From Piscibacillus salipiscarius JCM 13188 (GTDB taxonomy: Bacteria; Bacillota; Bacilli; Bacillales; Alkalibacillaceae), in contig NZ_BBCD01000014.1 of the NCBI RefSeq assembly GCF_001311865.1, positions 1 through 64,000 on the forward strand: a stretch of 64,000 bases of DNA, given 5' to 3'. Below, piece by piece: positions 17,418 to 27,231 of this stretch. Position numbers and translations under genes: made by a program. The notes beneath the pieces are model-generated. The model did not search any database, was not told the DNA's origin, and was given only the letters and a program-made list of their open reading frames with translations. Positions within the stretch are counted from its first letter, which is position 1, and each line of letters starts with the position of its first letter.

Positions 17418-18484
17418 AATAATTATTTTTTCATTTTTTTTAAAGTCTAACAGAATTTCTGTAGCTATAGCCTTTGCGAGTAAAGGCGGTACAGCATTTC
17501 CTACCTGTTTCATCTGTGAAGTCTTTGAACCGTAAAATATAAAGTCATCTGGAAAAGACTGAATTCGTGCTGCTTCTCTGACAGTTATAGCCCTATTAAG
17601 ATATGGGTGAGTAAATCTACCCGATGATGGAGTGTCAAATCTAGTAGTAATAGTTACAGAAGGCTGGTCTTCTATCATTCTTGACCATGTTCCACTATAA
17701 ATAGATTTAGTTAAATGCTCCTTTGGCAGTACTTCTCGTCCCTGACCAGGTGCTATCAAGTTCATTCGTTCTATCGCCAATGTTGAATGGTTAGTTGCTT
17801 TATGGTTATAAAGTGTCTTAGAGTTTCTCCTCATCAACTTCTGATAGTTTGACTTTGGTTCAAATTTGTATTCTTGTTCTTCAACTCCTTCGCCAGAGTT
17901 CAGAAAACTTAAATCAGATATTGCATCTTTAACATTTACTTTTTCAGATATGTTTAGAGGTAAAGCTATATTTGAGTTGTATTTGCCTATTATGAATGCT
18001 CTTCTTCTTAATTGAGGAACACCATAATCATACGAATTCAGAATATCTGAATCCAATTTATAGCCAATGGTCTCAAACATTTCAAATATTTGTTTTTTGA
18101 AAATACCTTTTCCAGAAGTTAAAAGATTTGGTACATTTTCCATAATAAATACTTTGGTCGTAAATACTTAACAACCTTAAAGAAATACTTAAAAAGATAA
18201 TTTCTTTCGTCATCCATGATTTTTCTAGAACCTTTTTGAGAAAAACCTTGGCAAGGAGGTCCACCGACTACTATATCTATATTCCCTTTCAAATCTCCAA
18301 AATTGAATTTATTTCAAGCTTTGTAATATCATCATTAATCATCTGTACTTTTGGGTGATTCTTAATATATGAGTTTGCAATATCTTTATCTATTTCATTT
18401 GATAAAACTACATTAATCCCTGCTTCTTGCAGTCCTAATGATAATCCCCCCAACACCAGAAAATAAATCAACAGCCTTTAACAT
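17415..18484 (-). CDS. DNA (cytosine-5-)-methyltransferase
   Basis: About 356 residues. All key motifs are present: I VDLFSGVGGLSLGLQEAG, IV VGGPPCQGFS with the catalytic Cys, VI ENVP, VIII QLRRR, IX REAARIQSFPD and X QVGNAVPPLLA. Frameshifts lie near 18,452, 18,300 and 18,140. Start ATG 18484 follows AAGGTG, 14 nt after the upstream methyltransferase. It is the last gene of the McrBC-type operon and should protect the host DNA by making 5-methylcytosine. The target-recognition region lies between motifs VIII and IX (YNHKATNHSTL onward). Specificity unknown. Confidence 0.92.
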
Positions 18485-18498
18485 CAACACACCTTCTT

Positions 18499-19257
18499 TT
18501 AATCTAAATCAATAGCAATCTGTTGTTCTAAAGTTTCTTCAATTCTATTTGTAGCTATTTTAAAATACTCTTTATCAATTTCACAACCAACAAAATTTCT
18601 ATTTAACCTTTTCGAAACAATTCCTGCAGTACCGCTACCCATAAAGGGGTCTAATATTACATCATTTTCATTACTTAGAAGATTAACGAAATGTTCAAAC
18701 AGAACTTCGGGTTTCTGAGTCGGGTGAATTCCATACTTTTTTTCGTTTCCACGAATAACAGATGTTTCTATAAAATCATGTATAGCTTTTCCTTTATTAT
18801 TAAAAGTTCCCGTCTTCCCTTTATTAACAAAGTAAATCCAACCCTCTGTAGAATTAATAAAGTGTAAGTTCATATTTCTTGGCATAGGATTTGTTTTATG
18901 CCAAACTCCAGTTGTTTTATAATAAAACTTATGCTTTGAAGCCAATTCAACTATTGTTTTCTATTTTCATTAGAGACATAAAAATTATCATTGAACCTCT
19001 TTTTTTTCAAAACCCTAATTGGCTTCTTCAAAAAAGAATCCATATGGTTCTTCCATTCTAAATATTCTAAATCGTCCCACCCAGCTTCTCCAAAAAATTT
19101 TCACGCATTTTTTTAAATTTGTTTGTCTATCTTTCATAAATTTACCTAAATTATAGGGTGGGTCGGTTAAAATAAGGTCGATACTCTCATCCTTCAATTC
19201 TTTAAGAACAGATAAGCAGTCATTATTGTATAATTGTATTTTAATTTTACTAGTCAC
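18499..19257 (-). CDS. Beta-class DNA methyltransferase (N6-adenine or N4-cytosine)
   Basis: The catalytic motif IV DPPYNLG near the N terminus precedes the SAM-binding motif I DPFMGSGT near the C terminus, the beta-class order of HinfI-type amino-methyltransferases; DPPY favours N6-adenine. The frame is broken several times between 18,940 and 19,140, but the pieces join (DSFLKKPIRVLKK, then GSMIIFMSLMKIE). About 254 residues. GTG 19257 follows AGGTG, 15 nt after mcrC. It is part of the same operon as mcrB, mcrC and the cytosine methyltransferase. Having two different methylation chemistries in one McrBC-type operon is unusual. Confidence 0.85.
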
Positions 19258-19272
19258 TAAATCACCTGCTTA

Positions 19273-20503
19273 TTATTTTTCAACAATATATTTTAATGAA
19301 TTTAAAAAAGCTTGTCTATTTCCAAGCTCTGTTAAATCAACCGTTTCTATTTTCAATCGTAGAGTACTTTGTTGATTATTAAACTTATATTCCCCAACCA
19401 TTTATCATTGTTATAGGTTTTCGGATATAACAAAATTGCGTTTGTAATATTAGGAAAAGAATTTAAGTATGAGTTCATCTGGTATATATCTGACTCATCA
19501 GCAAATCTATGCACTTGCTTCCACTTAGTGTCTATAATTAACCTAGCTGATGAGATGTTTAATATTATGTCAGGTCTTAAATTTATTTTTTTATGACCTG
19601 TTTCAGTTTTTGTTAGTAGATATTGACTTCCGTATTGATATGAAACCTTTTTGTAAATTCTCTTATACATCTTAAATATAAACCTTTCGAATAATTTATT
19701 CATATCAAATAGCATTAAATCGACTTTAACTTTACCAGCCGACATTTGAATAGATTCTCCCAAAATAAATAATTTACAGTAATCTAAAATAATTTTATAG
19801 CGAATTGATTGTCTGTCCCAGTTTATTGTATCAATATCTGATATATTAATAGTTTTGAGTTCAACACCATCAAAATGAGGGTAAAGCTTACTTATTAACG
19901 AAATATTTTTTGTTGACTTACTAACCTTTTTAAAAAAATGCAATGTATATTTGATTGTTTGATTAATGATGTTATTGTTAGTGAATTTCGAATATCTACA
20001 ATAAAACTTGTTTTTCAAAACAGTATTCTTTTTAATATGATTTGAGAAATCAATACTACCCTTAACAGTAGGTAAGTTTTTCTTTACTTTACTATATGAG
20101 CCAACAAGACCTGATTGAATTTGTTTTTCCAATTCTTTCAAAAATATTGATGCCAAGACATCAATAAAACCTTGACCTCCATAAGAAACATTGGCATCAA
20201 TATTTTTTCTTAACGGAATATCATTTGCCACTTTCAGCATTTTTATAAGGCTATCTTTAACAATAGCTTTATTATCACTATCAGCTATTTTAGGAAGTAT
20301 TTCAATTGTGATATTAGGTGTACTTATAATTCCAACCCAATGCTGCGGAGTTATATAATTACTACCCCACTTAAATATTTGTTTGCCTTGGTTAATTTCA
20401 ATTCTTTTTAGGTACTCTGCGTCTTGTCTAGAGATTTGGCATCTACTCTCATTATTAACATTGGAGATGAAAATTTTTGGTGCTCAATTACTTCTAAATT
20501 CAT
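19273..20503 (-). CDS. mcrC: McrC-like nuclease subunit
   Basis: About 410 residues rebuilt from three frames (breaks near 20,440 and 19,400). The N-terminal beta domain has WGSNYITPQHWVGIIS. The C-terminal nuclease shows a PD-(D/E)XK pattern, LRPDIILNISS followed by RLIIDTKWK, where Asp, Asp and Lys are the catalytic residues. McrC proteins bind the McrB GTPase ring and cut DNA. ATG 20503 follows AAAGAGG, 12 nt after mcrB. The restored C terminus (LGNRQAFLNSLKYIVEK) ends at 19273. Confidence 0.87.
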
Positions 20504-20515
20504 AAATATACCTCT

Positions 20516-21797
20516 TTAATTAGAATAGACTTTAATAATTGAACTTTTTTTAATACTATTACTTGTATAATAACTTCTCTTATCCTCAAACTCATAATCA
20601 CCCAGAAAATCAAATAATTCTGCTACTTCCAATTCCTCATGTCGATAAATAGCATCATCTTTTATTTCTCCATCTTCATCTAAATCGTTCAATATCAGTT
20701 GGATTTTTTGCAAATCATCGTAAAAATACTCTTCCAGTAAAGGTATTATTTGACTGACTATGACTTCCCTTATATCTATGAAAGACCTGACATTCATAAA
20801 ATATGCATGACCAACTACAAAGTTTGAATCCAACAACACTTCAATTCTCTTATTAATCACTTCTAAAAGCTTAACTAAGTCTATTCCGTCAATATTGGTT
20901 GGCTCCAACTCAAAACTTTTTATTTTGTCTGAAAGTAAGTTAAGGTTAAAAGTTGTATTAATGAATTCAAACCTTCTTCTTAATGCAACATCAATCAAAG
21001 CAATACTTCTATCTGCTGAATTCATAGTACCGATTATGTCAATATTTTCAGGTACGCCAAATTTTTTCTTTCGAATATGGAAGGTTTACCATGAGCTGAT
21101 TAACTTCTTCCAAACGTTTATCTTCTTCAATTAAAGTAATTAATTCACCAAATATCTCTGAGATATTACCACGGTTTATTTCATCAATGAATATCGCATA
21201 GCGATTATGTGAATCAGCTAATGCTTCATTACATAATTGTTTGAAAACGCCTGGTTGAACAGTATATTTAATTTCTCCACTTTCAGCCATATCCTCATCG
21301 TCAATCACGGGTCTTATTCCTTCTACAAAATCCTCATAAACAAATGATTGGTGAAATGTAACAAACTTATATCTTTCTTTTACACTTTCTTCCAAAAGAT
21401 AATTCTTGTAAAACTGATAATCGTAAGATAATAGATTGTCTAACGCTACAAACCATTTGTCATCCTTCTGAGTAAATACTTGAGGTTCTTCTGGTGTAAA
21501 CATACTTGAAATAATTGTTGAATGTTTATTTAATATTGATGAGACTCCTTTATTTAATTCATGTGTTGAAGGAATTGACAATGTATCAACTTTTTCTTGT
21601 ATTTTATCGCTAGACATTAAATTATTTCCCTGAAGTAGAATTAAAGTAATTAATAACCATTCCTCAGATGTATCAATATAAGCATTAACTATTTCTTCAT
21701 CACTGATATTGAAAACTGTATAATTAGATTTTAGTTGTTGCATCATGTATGTTTTTCCAGTTCCAGGTGGTCCGTAGTAAATGATATTTTTACCCAT
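20516..21797 (-). CDS. mcrB: McrB-like AAA+ GTPase subunit without N-terminal DNA-binding domain
   Basis: About 426 residues. The Walker A motif GPPGTGKT is at residues 9-16, so the usual N-terminal DNA-recognition domain is absent. Walker B is [10 protein letters not shown] (201-210). After a frameshift near 21,062 comes [25 protein letters not shown], which holds the McrB nucleotide-specificity motif (MNSAD) and the arginine finger. ATG 21797 follows GGAGG at 6-nt spacing, which fixes the short N terminus. The gene upstream probably supplies DNA recognition. It resembles BsuMI and LlaJI systems, in which an McrB-like protein works with an McrC-like nuclease and methyltransferases. Confidence 0.9.
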
Positions 21798-21829
21798 ACT
21801 TATCCTCCAATTTTGTTACGTCTCATTAA

Positions 21830-22594
21830 CTAAAATAATGTATCTTGATTACTAGAAATATATTTTAGACTTGGTAGTATATCGCTTGAATTCATTAAGT
21901 CATAATGACTTGGTAAATTACTTGTTGCACTATTAAAACGAGTCGGAGAAATGAATCCAATATTTAACAGGAATTCTATATGTTTAATTCTTATTTGTTT
22001 CTTTCTTGGAGCTGAAGTACTATCTCTTCTGACTCTAGCAGTTGCCTTAGAATTAATATTTGCCTCAATTCCTAAATCATTTAATACATTTGCTACTATG
22101 TCTCTAATTGCATCATTATTATAATCTAGTGCAATAAATTTAGCTGTTTTATCGTAAGAACCTCTACCATCAAAAACTCCAACTAAGAACGCTCTTTTCA
22201 CACTGACATCTGAACTTAGTAATGGGTCAGTAATGTCATTAACTAGTGTTCAATATCATAACTCTCACTAGTTTGTTCAAAGAGAGTAACAACTCCCTTT
22301 TTTCCTGCATTAAATTTAACAATTGGAAAACCTTGTTCTATATAGAAATCAGTTAATTGCGTTAGGTCATCTTTGCCTAAAAACCTTGCTATTTCCTTTA
22401 TGTAATTATAATGTTCTTCCAAATCTTGATAGTTATAATGTGTTGGGTTATGCCGTACAGGTGCTTGCCAATATACATTATTGTTTGATTGAGTTTGTTC
22501 ATTTGCCATTAGCAGCCCTAAAAAATAAGCTGACTGATTGGTTAAAAAATTTCGTTCCTAAGTCAAGTCCTGTTTCTACTGTTTGAATACTCAT
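21830..22594 (-). CDS. LAGLIDADG-like protein, putative specificity subunit
   Basis: About 255 residues rebuilt over breaks near 22,535 and 22,245. The start is MSIQTVETGLDLGTKFFNQS (ATG 22594, GGAGGA). The C-terminal half has FLVGVFDGRGSYDKTAKFIA, close to a LAGLIDADG motif (GLFDGDGSF-like), then VLNDLGIEANINSKATARVR and IRIKHIEFLLNIGF. Only one clear motif is visible, and its acidic residue is followed by Arg rather than Ala or Gly. It is the first gene of the operon before mcrB, which lacks a DNA-binding domain, so I infer a target-recognition subunit. A separate nuclease cannot be excluded. Confidence 0.5.
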
Positions 22595-22616
22595 CATTAC
22601 TCCTCCTTGTTCTTCT

Positions 22617-22652
22617 ACATACTTATCATTTAATTACCATTATACGATAAGT
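22617..22652. promoter_or_regulatory. Inverted repeat upstream of the restriction operon
   Basis: ACTTATC (22,621-27) and GATAAGT (22,646-52) are 18 nt apart in the divergent space between the McrBC-type operon and the plus-strand recombinase. The 14-mer ACATACTTATCATT (22,617-30) also occurs at 17,211-17,224. Confidence 0.4.
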
Positions 22653-22762
22653 TCTTGGAAAAAGCAGGGGATTATGATAAGATTCCATGTCTTTTAATTA
22701 TAACTCATCGTTATAATGACAAAATAAACTGAGCGTATAATATTTTAAAGGAGAGGGTTCTT

Positions 22763-23637
22763 ATGCAATATCAGAAGGAATTTGAAAACTTCTTAGAAAA
22801 CGAGGATAGAAGTACCAGAACCATAAATAGCTATATAGATTCACTGAGTAAGTTCGAAGGTTGGTTGAATGTAAATTATGGAATAATTGATTTAGCAATA
22901 GTTTCATTTAGAGAAATAAAAGAATATAGGGAGTATTTAAATGAAAATTATGCTCCCACCTCTGTTAATCAGAAATTATCTTCAATAAAACGTTTTATTC
23001 CTTTCTACTAATTCAAAAGTAATACAGAATAATCCTTCCTCTAAAATTAAGTTAATAAAAGTAGAAGAACACTTTGAAAACCAATATCTCACGAGGACAG
23101 AAGAACTTAGGGTTTTAGCTGTTGCAAGAGAAACTAATACACTAGCATACACCCTTGTACTTATCTTGCTAAAAACTGGGGCAAGAGTTTCAGAAATATC
23201 AAACCTCCTAATATGTGATATGTCATTGGAAGAAAACCCGACAATATTAATTCGAAACAGCAAAGGGAAAAAAAGTAGATATATTCCAATTAGTTCAGAC
23301 GTAGTTGAATCATTAAATGAATGGCTAAAGGAAAGGGGAAAATCACAAAAATTTACCACAGGAGAAGTAATTACGTTTTATCTCACAACGTAGTGAAAAG
23401 TTAAGCGTACGTGGAATTCAACTAATTCTCAATCGAATTGGGGAAAAGGCAAACATTAAGCTATATCCTATTAGATTTAGAGCAAGTTTTGCTAATAACT
23501 TATTACAAAATACCACTATTCCAATAAATATTTTGGCTAACTTAATGGGTCATAGTAATGTGAATACCACCCAGAGATACGCTAGCCCGTCAATGTTAGA
23601 TAAAAGGAAATATCTCGAAAAACTAAGTGAAATATAA
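22763..23637 (+). CDS. Second tyrosine recombinase, atypical active site
   Basis: About 292 residues in a XerC/XerD-like layout, broken near 23,000 and 23,385. The N-terminal SAM-like domain has STRTINSYIDSLSKFEGWL. The catalytic domain has TGARVSEI (Arg I), SKGKKSRYIP (Lys) and ANLMGHSNVNTTQRYASP (His and Tyr). The usual HxLRHxFA box reads PIRFRASFA, so both histidines around Arg II are missing. ATG 22763 follows GGAGAGG. It is alone on the plus strand and ends at a shared terminator. Activity is doubtful or unusual. Confidence 0.75.
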
Positions 23638-23667
23638 AAGACACGCATACAAACCAGCGTGTCTTTT
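23636..23667. terminator. Bidirectional terminator
   Basis: Perfect 11-bp stem AAAAGACACGC/GCGTGTCTTTT with a 10-nt loop between convergent genes. Confidence 0.88.
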
Positions 23668-23698
23668 ATGTACTCAACATAAAATTATTAATAGAATT

Positions 23699-24493
23699 TT
23701 AAGTAATGAGGCAAGACATCCACCTCCAGTAATTATCTTTATAATAGCTGAAAAGTTCTTCTAAGCTAATATTAATCCCACTGGCTTTCAGTCTGTCACT
23801 TCTGCTACTGAATAAACTTTTTAAGACTTCTTTCTTTTCCTCAAGCAGCCCATAATGTAGTTTTTTATGGCAGATTAAACACAAAGAAACTATATTAGCA
23901 TGTATATCTAGGCTAAAATCAAAATGCTCTTGAAATGCTATAGGGATTAAATGATGAGCCTCTACATAATTTCTTTGATTAAACTTAGAGATAAAGTGTT
24001 GATGTTGGTTATTGACCTCGCATAGATAATTAGCATAAGCAACAGCCTCACTTGCATATCTAGGGTCTCTATACCACACTTTCCTATTGCTTACTGATTT
24101 ATGAGTTGGCTTCTCAATAGGCTTGTCTACAATGTTTCTTATATTGTCCTTATCAGGTTTCTTATGTAAATATTGCTCAAAGTCCAATTCTTCCTTTAAT
24201 AGTTCTGCTTGAAATCCCCTAGCATTACTATGTTCTATGTATCTTTTGAAATGCTTGAAAGCTGTACTATACATTCTATTTCCTTTATTGTTTTTCTTTA
24301 TAAATTCAGGATTAGAAAGAATTACATCTATAAATGTAGAGTCATTCAGATTATATAGATTCTTATCCTCCAGTCCATAACCTTCTAGCTCAGAGGATAT
24401 AGTGTCTATTGCTCCTGCATATCTACCTATGGAATAAGGCTTTAATTTAGCCTGAGTCTCTAAGTACCTAGCAAAATCTTCTTTGTTCATCAT
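23699..24493 (-). CDS. HNH endonuclease domain protein
   Basis: 264 residues, intact frame. The C-terminal half carries the HNH core: NYVEAHHLIPIAFQEHF, then DIHANIVSLCLICHKKLHYG, with the catalytic His pair, the Asn and a partial zinc CxxC. The N-terminal 100 residues form a helical domain with an integrase-like look (YLETQAKLKPYSIGRYAGAI), similar to a core-binding SAM-like fold. Start ATG 24493 was chosen because GGGGAGAGG precedes it at 8 nt; the longer frame starts inside that site. Such HNH proteins are common in restriction or defence loci. It follows the PIN gene by 90 nt. Confidence 0.82.
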   Translation of the reverse strand: MMNKEDFARYLETQAKLKPYSIGRYAGAIDTISSELEGYGLEDKNLYNLNDSTFIDVILSNPEFIKKNNKGNRMYSTAFKHFKRYIEHSNARGFQAELLKEELDFEQYLHKKPDKDNIRNIVDKPIEKPTHKSVSNRKVWYRDPRYASEAVAYANYLCEVNNQHQHFISKFNQRNYVEAHHLIPIAFQEHFDFSLDIHANIVSLCLICHKKLHYGLLEEKKEVLKSLFSSRSDRLKASGINISLEELFSYYKDNYWRWMSCLIT

Positions 24494-24583
24494 TATTTGA
24501 ACCTCTCCCCTCACTTGCCACACCTAATTCTTACAATAAAAAGGAAAGAGCAATAAAGCTCCACCCTCACATCTTAAAAACAT

Positions 24584-25951
24584 CTAAAATGGTAAACCAT
24601 CATCCTCTAATTCATAAATTTCATTTTTAAGCTTTTCAACAAACTCTAAGAGCATAATACCTTTTGGTACTGTTTCATCAGGCATCTCACTATACATTCT
24701 ATCTCTATATTCATTTGCTTTAGTATAATCTAAAGTTCCAAGAGTAGAGATTAAGTCTATGGCTTTATTCACTATTCTTGGAGATGCTATATTTAATGCC
24801 CATGAAATTGCATCATCATAAATATGAGTAGAAAAAGCCTTATCATTCTCACTAAAAGCAATTTTTAATTCATTTTTAAAGTGAGCTTTCTCCTCCTCAA
24901 CTAAATATTCCATTAACTTATTTATCTGTACATCTTTGAACTGCTTACTAAGAGAAGACACTACACCTATTCTGTATGCCATTAATTTAGCATTTTTTCT
25001 CTTCATTTCTTCTACCTTATCATCTGATTTTCTTATATGTTCCAGCTCTTTGTTAAAGTTCTCTACTTCTTGCTCTGGTACACCATCGCCCCAATATTCT
25101 CTTGCATACTTAACAAATTCATCTATTCTATACATATAAAATTTTTGTGATGTTTTTTCTAAAAATTCATGAATCAAATTAGGTTGAGGTCTTTTGATAC
25201 CTCTTTTATCTTTTTCCCACCAATCTTCTTTTTTATCTTCAGTAATAAAAATTATTGGAGTTGAATGTTGGTCACCTTTAGCTTTGTCAATCATTTGATT
25301 CCATAAAATTAAGTCACCATATTTTTGAGTATATTTCAATGTACCATAAGTTCTTATATTTTCTTTGTTATTGTCTTTCGCATCTTCCCATCCTGGTGGA
25401 ACCTCATTATGGTATCTTTCTCCACCTTCATTTTCTATGGAATTTATCTTATCTTGGGTATATGGATGTCCCACAATTCCATCCATCAACTCCAAAACCT
25501 TTTTCTCTGTATATTCAGCTTTTGGTAACTCATTAATTTCCTCAGTTATCTTTTCTTGTACCTCATCAATTGATTTTTTCAACTCATCTATAAAATACTT
25601 GAATTTGGATATTTCTATGTAAGGATGTGAGCTTTCAATTGTCGAAAATGCTTTCTCAGCATCCTTGTTTAGTTTAAGGAGTTTTTCCTTTAAAGAGTTA
25701 TATCCTTCTGTTTGCTTGGACATATTGCTTTCATAATTGTGAAAGTATTCTAATGCTACCTGATGAGGAATCCACAACCTCTCTTCAATTTTTAATCTCA
25801 TTAGTATATTAAACAAGGTCTCAGATTGTTTAGATGAAAACTTATAGAAATAAATTAGGATATTGGTATCTACTACAACTAAGGCATTTTCCCACAAATT
25901 TTTAAACTCTTCATCAGAGTAGCCAATAAACCCTTTGAAATTTTCTAACAC
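24584..25951 (-). CDS. PIN-like domain nuclease (PIN_8 type)
   Basis: 455 residues, intact. The N-terminal PIN-like domain begins NALVVVDTNILIYFYKF. Candidate metal-binding acids are Asp28 (VVDTN), Glu68 (VALEYF), Asp213 (YGDLILWNQM) and Asp239/Asp243 (FITEDKKEDWW), the spacing of PIN_8 proteins. A long coiled-coil or helical insert occupies residues 75-170, and the C-terminal 180 residues are helical. GTG 25951 follows GGAGG. PIN_8 proteins are large stand-alone RNases or DNases found in defence islands. The neighbouring HNH gene may be its partner. Confidence 0.8.
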   Translation of the reverse strand: MLENFKGFIGYSDEEFKNLWENALVVVDTNILIYFYKFSSKQSETLFNILMRLKIEERLWIPHQVALEYFHNYESNMSKQTEGYNSLKEKLLKLNKDAEKAFSTIESSHPYIEISKFKYFIDELKKSIDEVQEKITEEINELPKAEYTEKKVLELMDGIVGHPYTQDKINSIENEGGERYHNEVPPGWEDAKDNNKENIRTYGTLKYTQKYGDLILWNQMIDKAKGDQHSTPIIFITEDKKEDWWEKDKRGIKRPQPNLIHEFLEKTSQKFYMYRIDEFVKYAREYWGDGVPEQEVENFNKELEHIRKSDDKVEEMKRKNAKLMAYRIGVVSSLSKQFKDVQINKLMEYLVEEEKAHFKNELKIAFSENDKAFSTHIYDDAISWALNIASPRIVNKAIDLISTLGTLDYTKANEYRDRMYSEMPDETVPKGIMLLEFVEKLKNEIYELEDDGLPF

Positions 25952-26043
25952 TTATAATCCTCCTATTATGCGAGTTTTTCTTTCTCCTTCCTAATTAAGG
26001 AATATTAACTACAAGTATACAATATTATACATTCAATTTAAAA

Positions 26044-26068
26044 AAAGGAGACATTTTCTGTCTCCTTT
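26044..26068 (-). terminator. Terminator of the MazF-like gene
   Basis: Perfect 10-bp stem AAAGGAGACA/TGTCTCCTTT followed on the minus strand by a T run. Confidence 0.75.
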
Positions 26069-26188
26069 CCTTACTACTCCTCTGTCTGTCCTGCTTTATG
26101 GTCTCCTACTCTTTTGTACTAATGTTACCCTATACATTCGCTAAGTTAGTAACAGTACAAATAAACAAACAAAAAAACAGCCATGTTA

Positions 26189-26509
26189 TTACGACTGTTT
26201 TACACTTATCAAGCTTTGATTTAAAGTATCCTGTATTTTCCATAACTCATCAGAAAGAATATATCCAATAAATGATTGTAATCTCTTTTTGTCTATCGTA
26301 AATACTAAATCAAAATCCCACACAAAATCCTCTCTTATCTTTTCCCCATTAGATACTACGACAATTGTGCAAGGACTATGTTTATTTCCCTTGTCGTTTT
26401 GTATAACTAGTACTGGCTTTAAAGTACCATATTTGGATGTTAATAAACCTTTTAAATTTGCTAATAATATCATTCCTCTTTTTACATCAAACTCACTCTT
26501 AGATTTCAA
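26189..26509 (-). CDS. MazF/PemK-like endoribonuclease toxin
   Basis: 106 residues with the MazF pattern: KRGMILLANLKG, then KPVLVIQNDKGNKHSP (the dimer and active-site loops) and the C-terminal TIDKKRLQSF and LNQSL. The family cuts mRNA at short motifs. A TTG start at 26509 follows GAGGTG. No antitoxin ORF is visible upstream on the same strand, and the opposite side holds the RuvC-like gene, so it looks like an orphan. The usual RTP/SRPT-type Arg-Thr loop after the fourth strand is weak, so activity is uncertain. Confidence 0.78.
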   Translation of the reverse strand: MKSKSEFDVKRGMILLANLKGLLTSKYGTLKPVLVIQNDKGNKHSPCTIVVVSNGEKIREDFVWDFDLVFTIDKKRLQSFIGYILSDELWKIQDTLNQSLISVKQS

Positions 26510-26645
26510 AATAATGCACCTCTTTTTAAATAAGATGCAAAATTATATAATGAAACCTTTTTATATCGAAATTAGGCTCATTCTTATATCTTAATTTGAC
26601 ATTTATCTTTATCAATATATAATGACTTAAATATTTTTAAAGTGA

Positions 26646-27176
26646 GTGGTGATTAAAACAATTATTTTAGCGATTGACCCAGCTTTAACAACAACAGGAT
26701 ATTCAATATTTCAAATTAAAAATAAAACTTATATACAATTAGAATACGGTCGGTTTAAATTAGACAATAATTTAAACTATTTTGACCGCATAATAACAGT
26801 TAAAGTGCAACTTGATAAACTACTCTCTAAATATAAAATAACCGATGTTGTTATAGAAGACATTCATTACCAAGCAAGAAGTGGGATAAAAGTTTATAAA
26901 AAGTTGGCACAAATGCAGTTTTACTTATTGTATTACTTTTTTAATTTACAGATTTGCACAAGTTTAGTTCAGGTTAATTCGTGGAGACATCTTGTTTGTA
27001 AATTTTATGGATTAGAAAATGCTAAAAAAAGTACATGGTACAAATTTATTTGTAATGAAATGATAGTTACTGACATCGATAACAATACTGCAGATGCAAT
27101 TGGAATTGGTATATGGAAATATATAAATTTAACTAACCTCAGTTTATCGATAAATAAAGATATATTTGTCGATTAA
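26646..27176 (+). CDS. RuvC-like Holliday junction resolvase
   Basis: 176 residues with the RuvC/RNase H fold signature: Asp11 in ILAIDPALTTTGYSIF, Glu71 in DVVIEDIHYQA, and the final helix DNNTADAIGIGIW with Asp150. The first position of the usual DxxD pair is Asn. It is the size of phage and mobile-element RuvC proteins, much shorter than IsrB or IscB. Start GTG 26646 has only a weak ribosome binding site. It probably processes junctions or branched DNA during element transfer. A strong promoter and the large structured RNA lie directly behind it. Confidence 0.8.
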   Translation: MVIKTIILAIDPALTTTGYSIFQIKNKTYIQLEYGRFKLDNNLNYFDRIITVKVQLDKLLSKYKITDVVIEDIHYQARSGIKVYKKLAQMQFYLLYYFFNLQICTSLVQVNSWRHLVCKFYGLENAKKSTWYKFICNEMIVTDIDNNTADAIGIGIWKYINLTNLSLSINKDIFVD

Positions 27177-27197
27177 ATAAAGTCGTTGTTTCAAAAT

Positions 27198-27225
27198 TTG
27201 ACTTTATATAATCCTAATATATAAT
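27198..27225 (+). promoter_or_regulatory. Sigma-A promoter of the large structured RNA
   Basis: TTGACT (27,198-203) and TATAAT (27,220-225) with a 16-nt spacer, 22 nt after the RuvC-like stop. The start should be near 27,232. Confidence 0.7.
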
Positions 27226-27231
27226 TCAATT

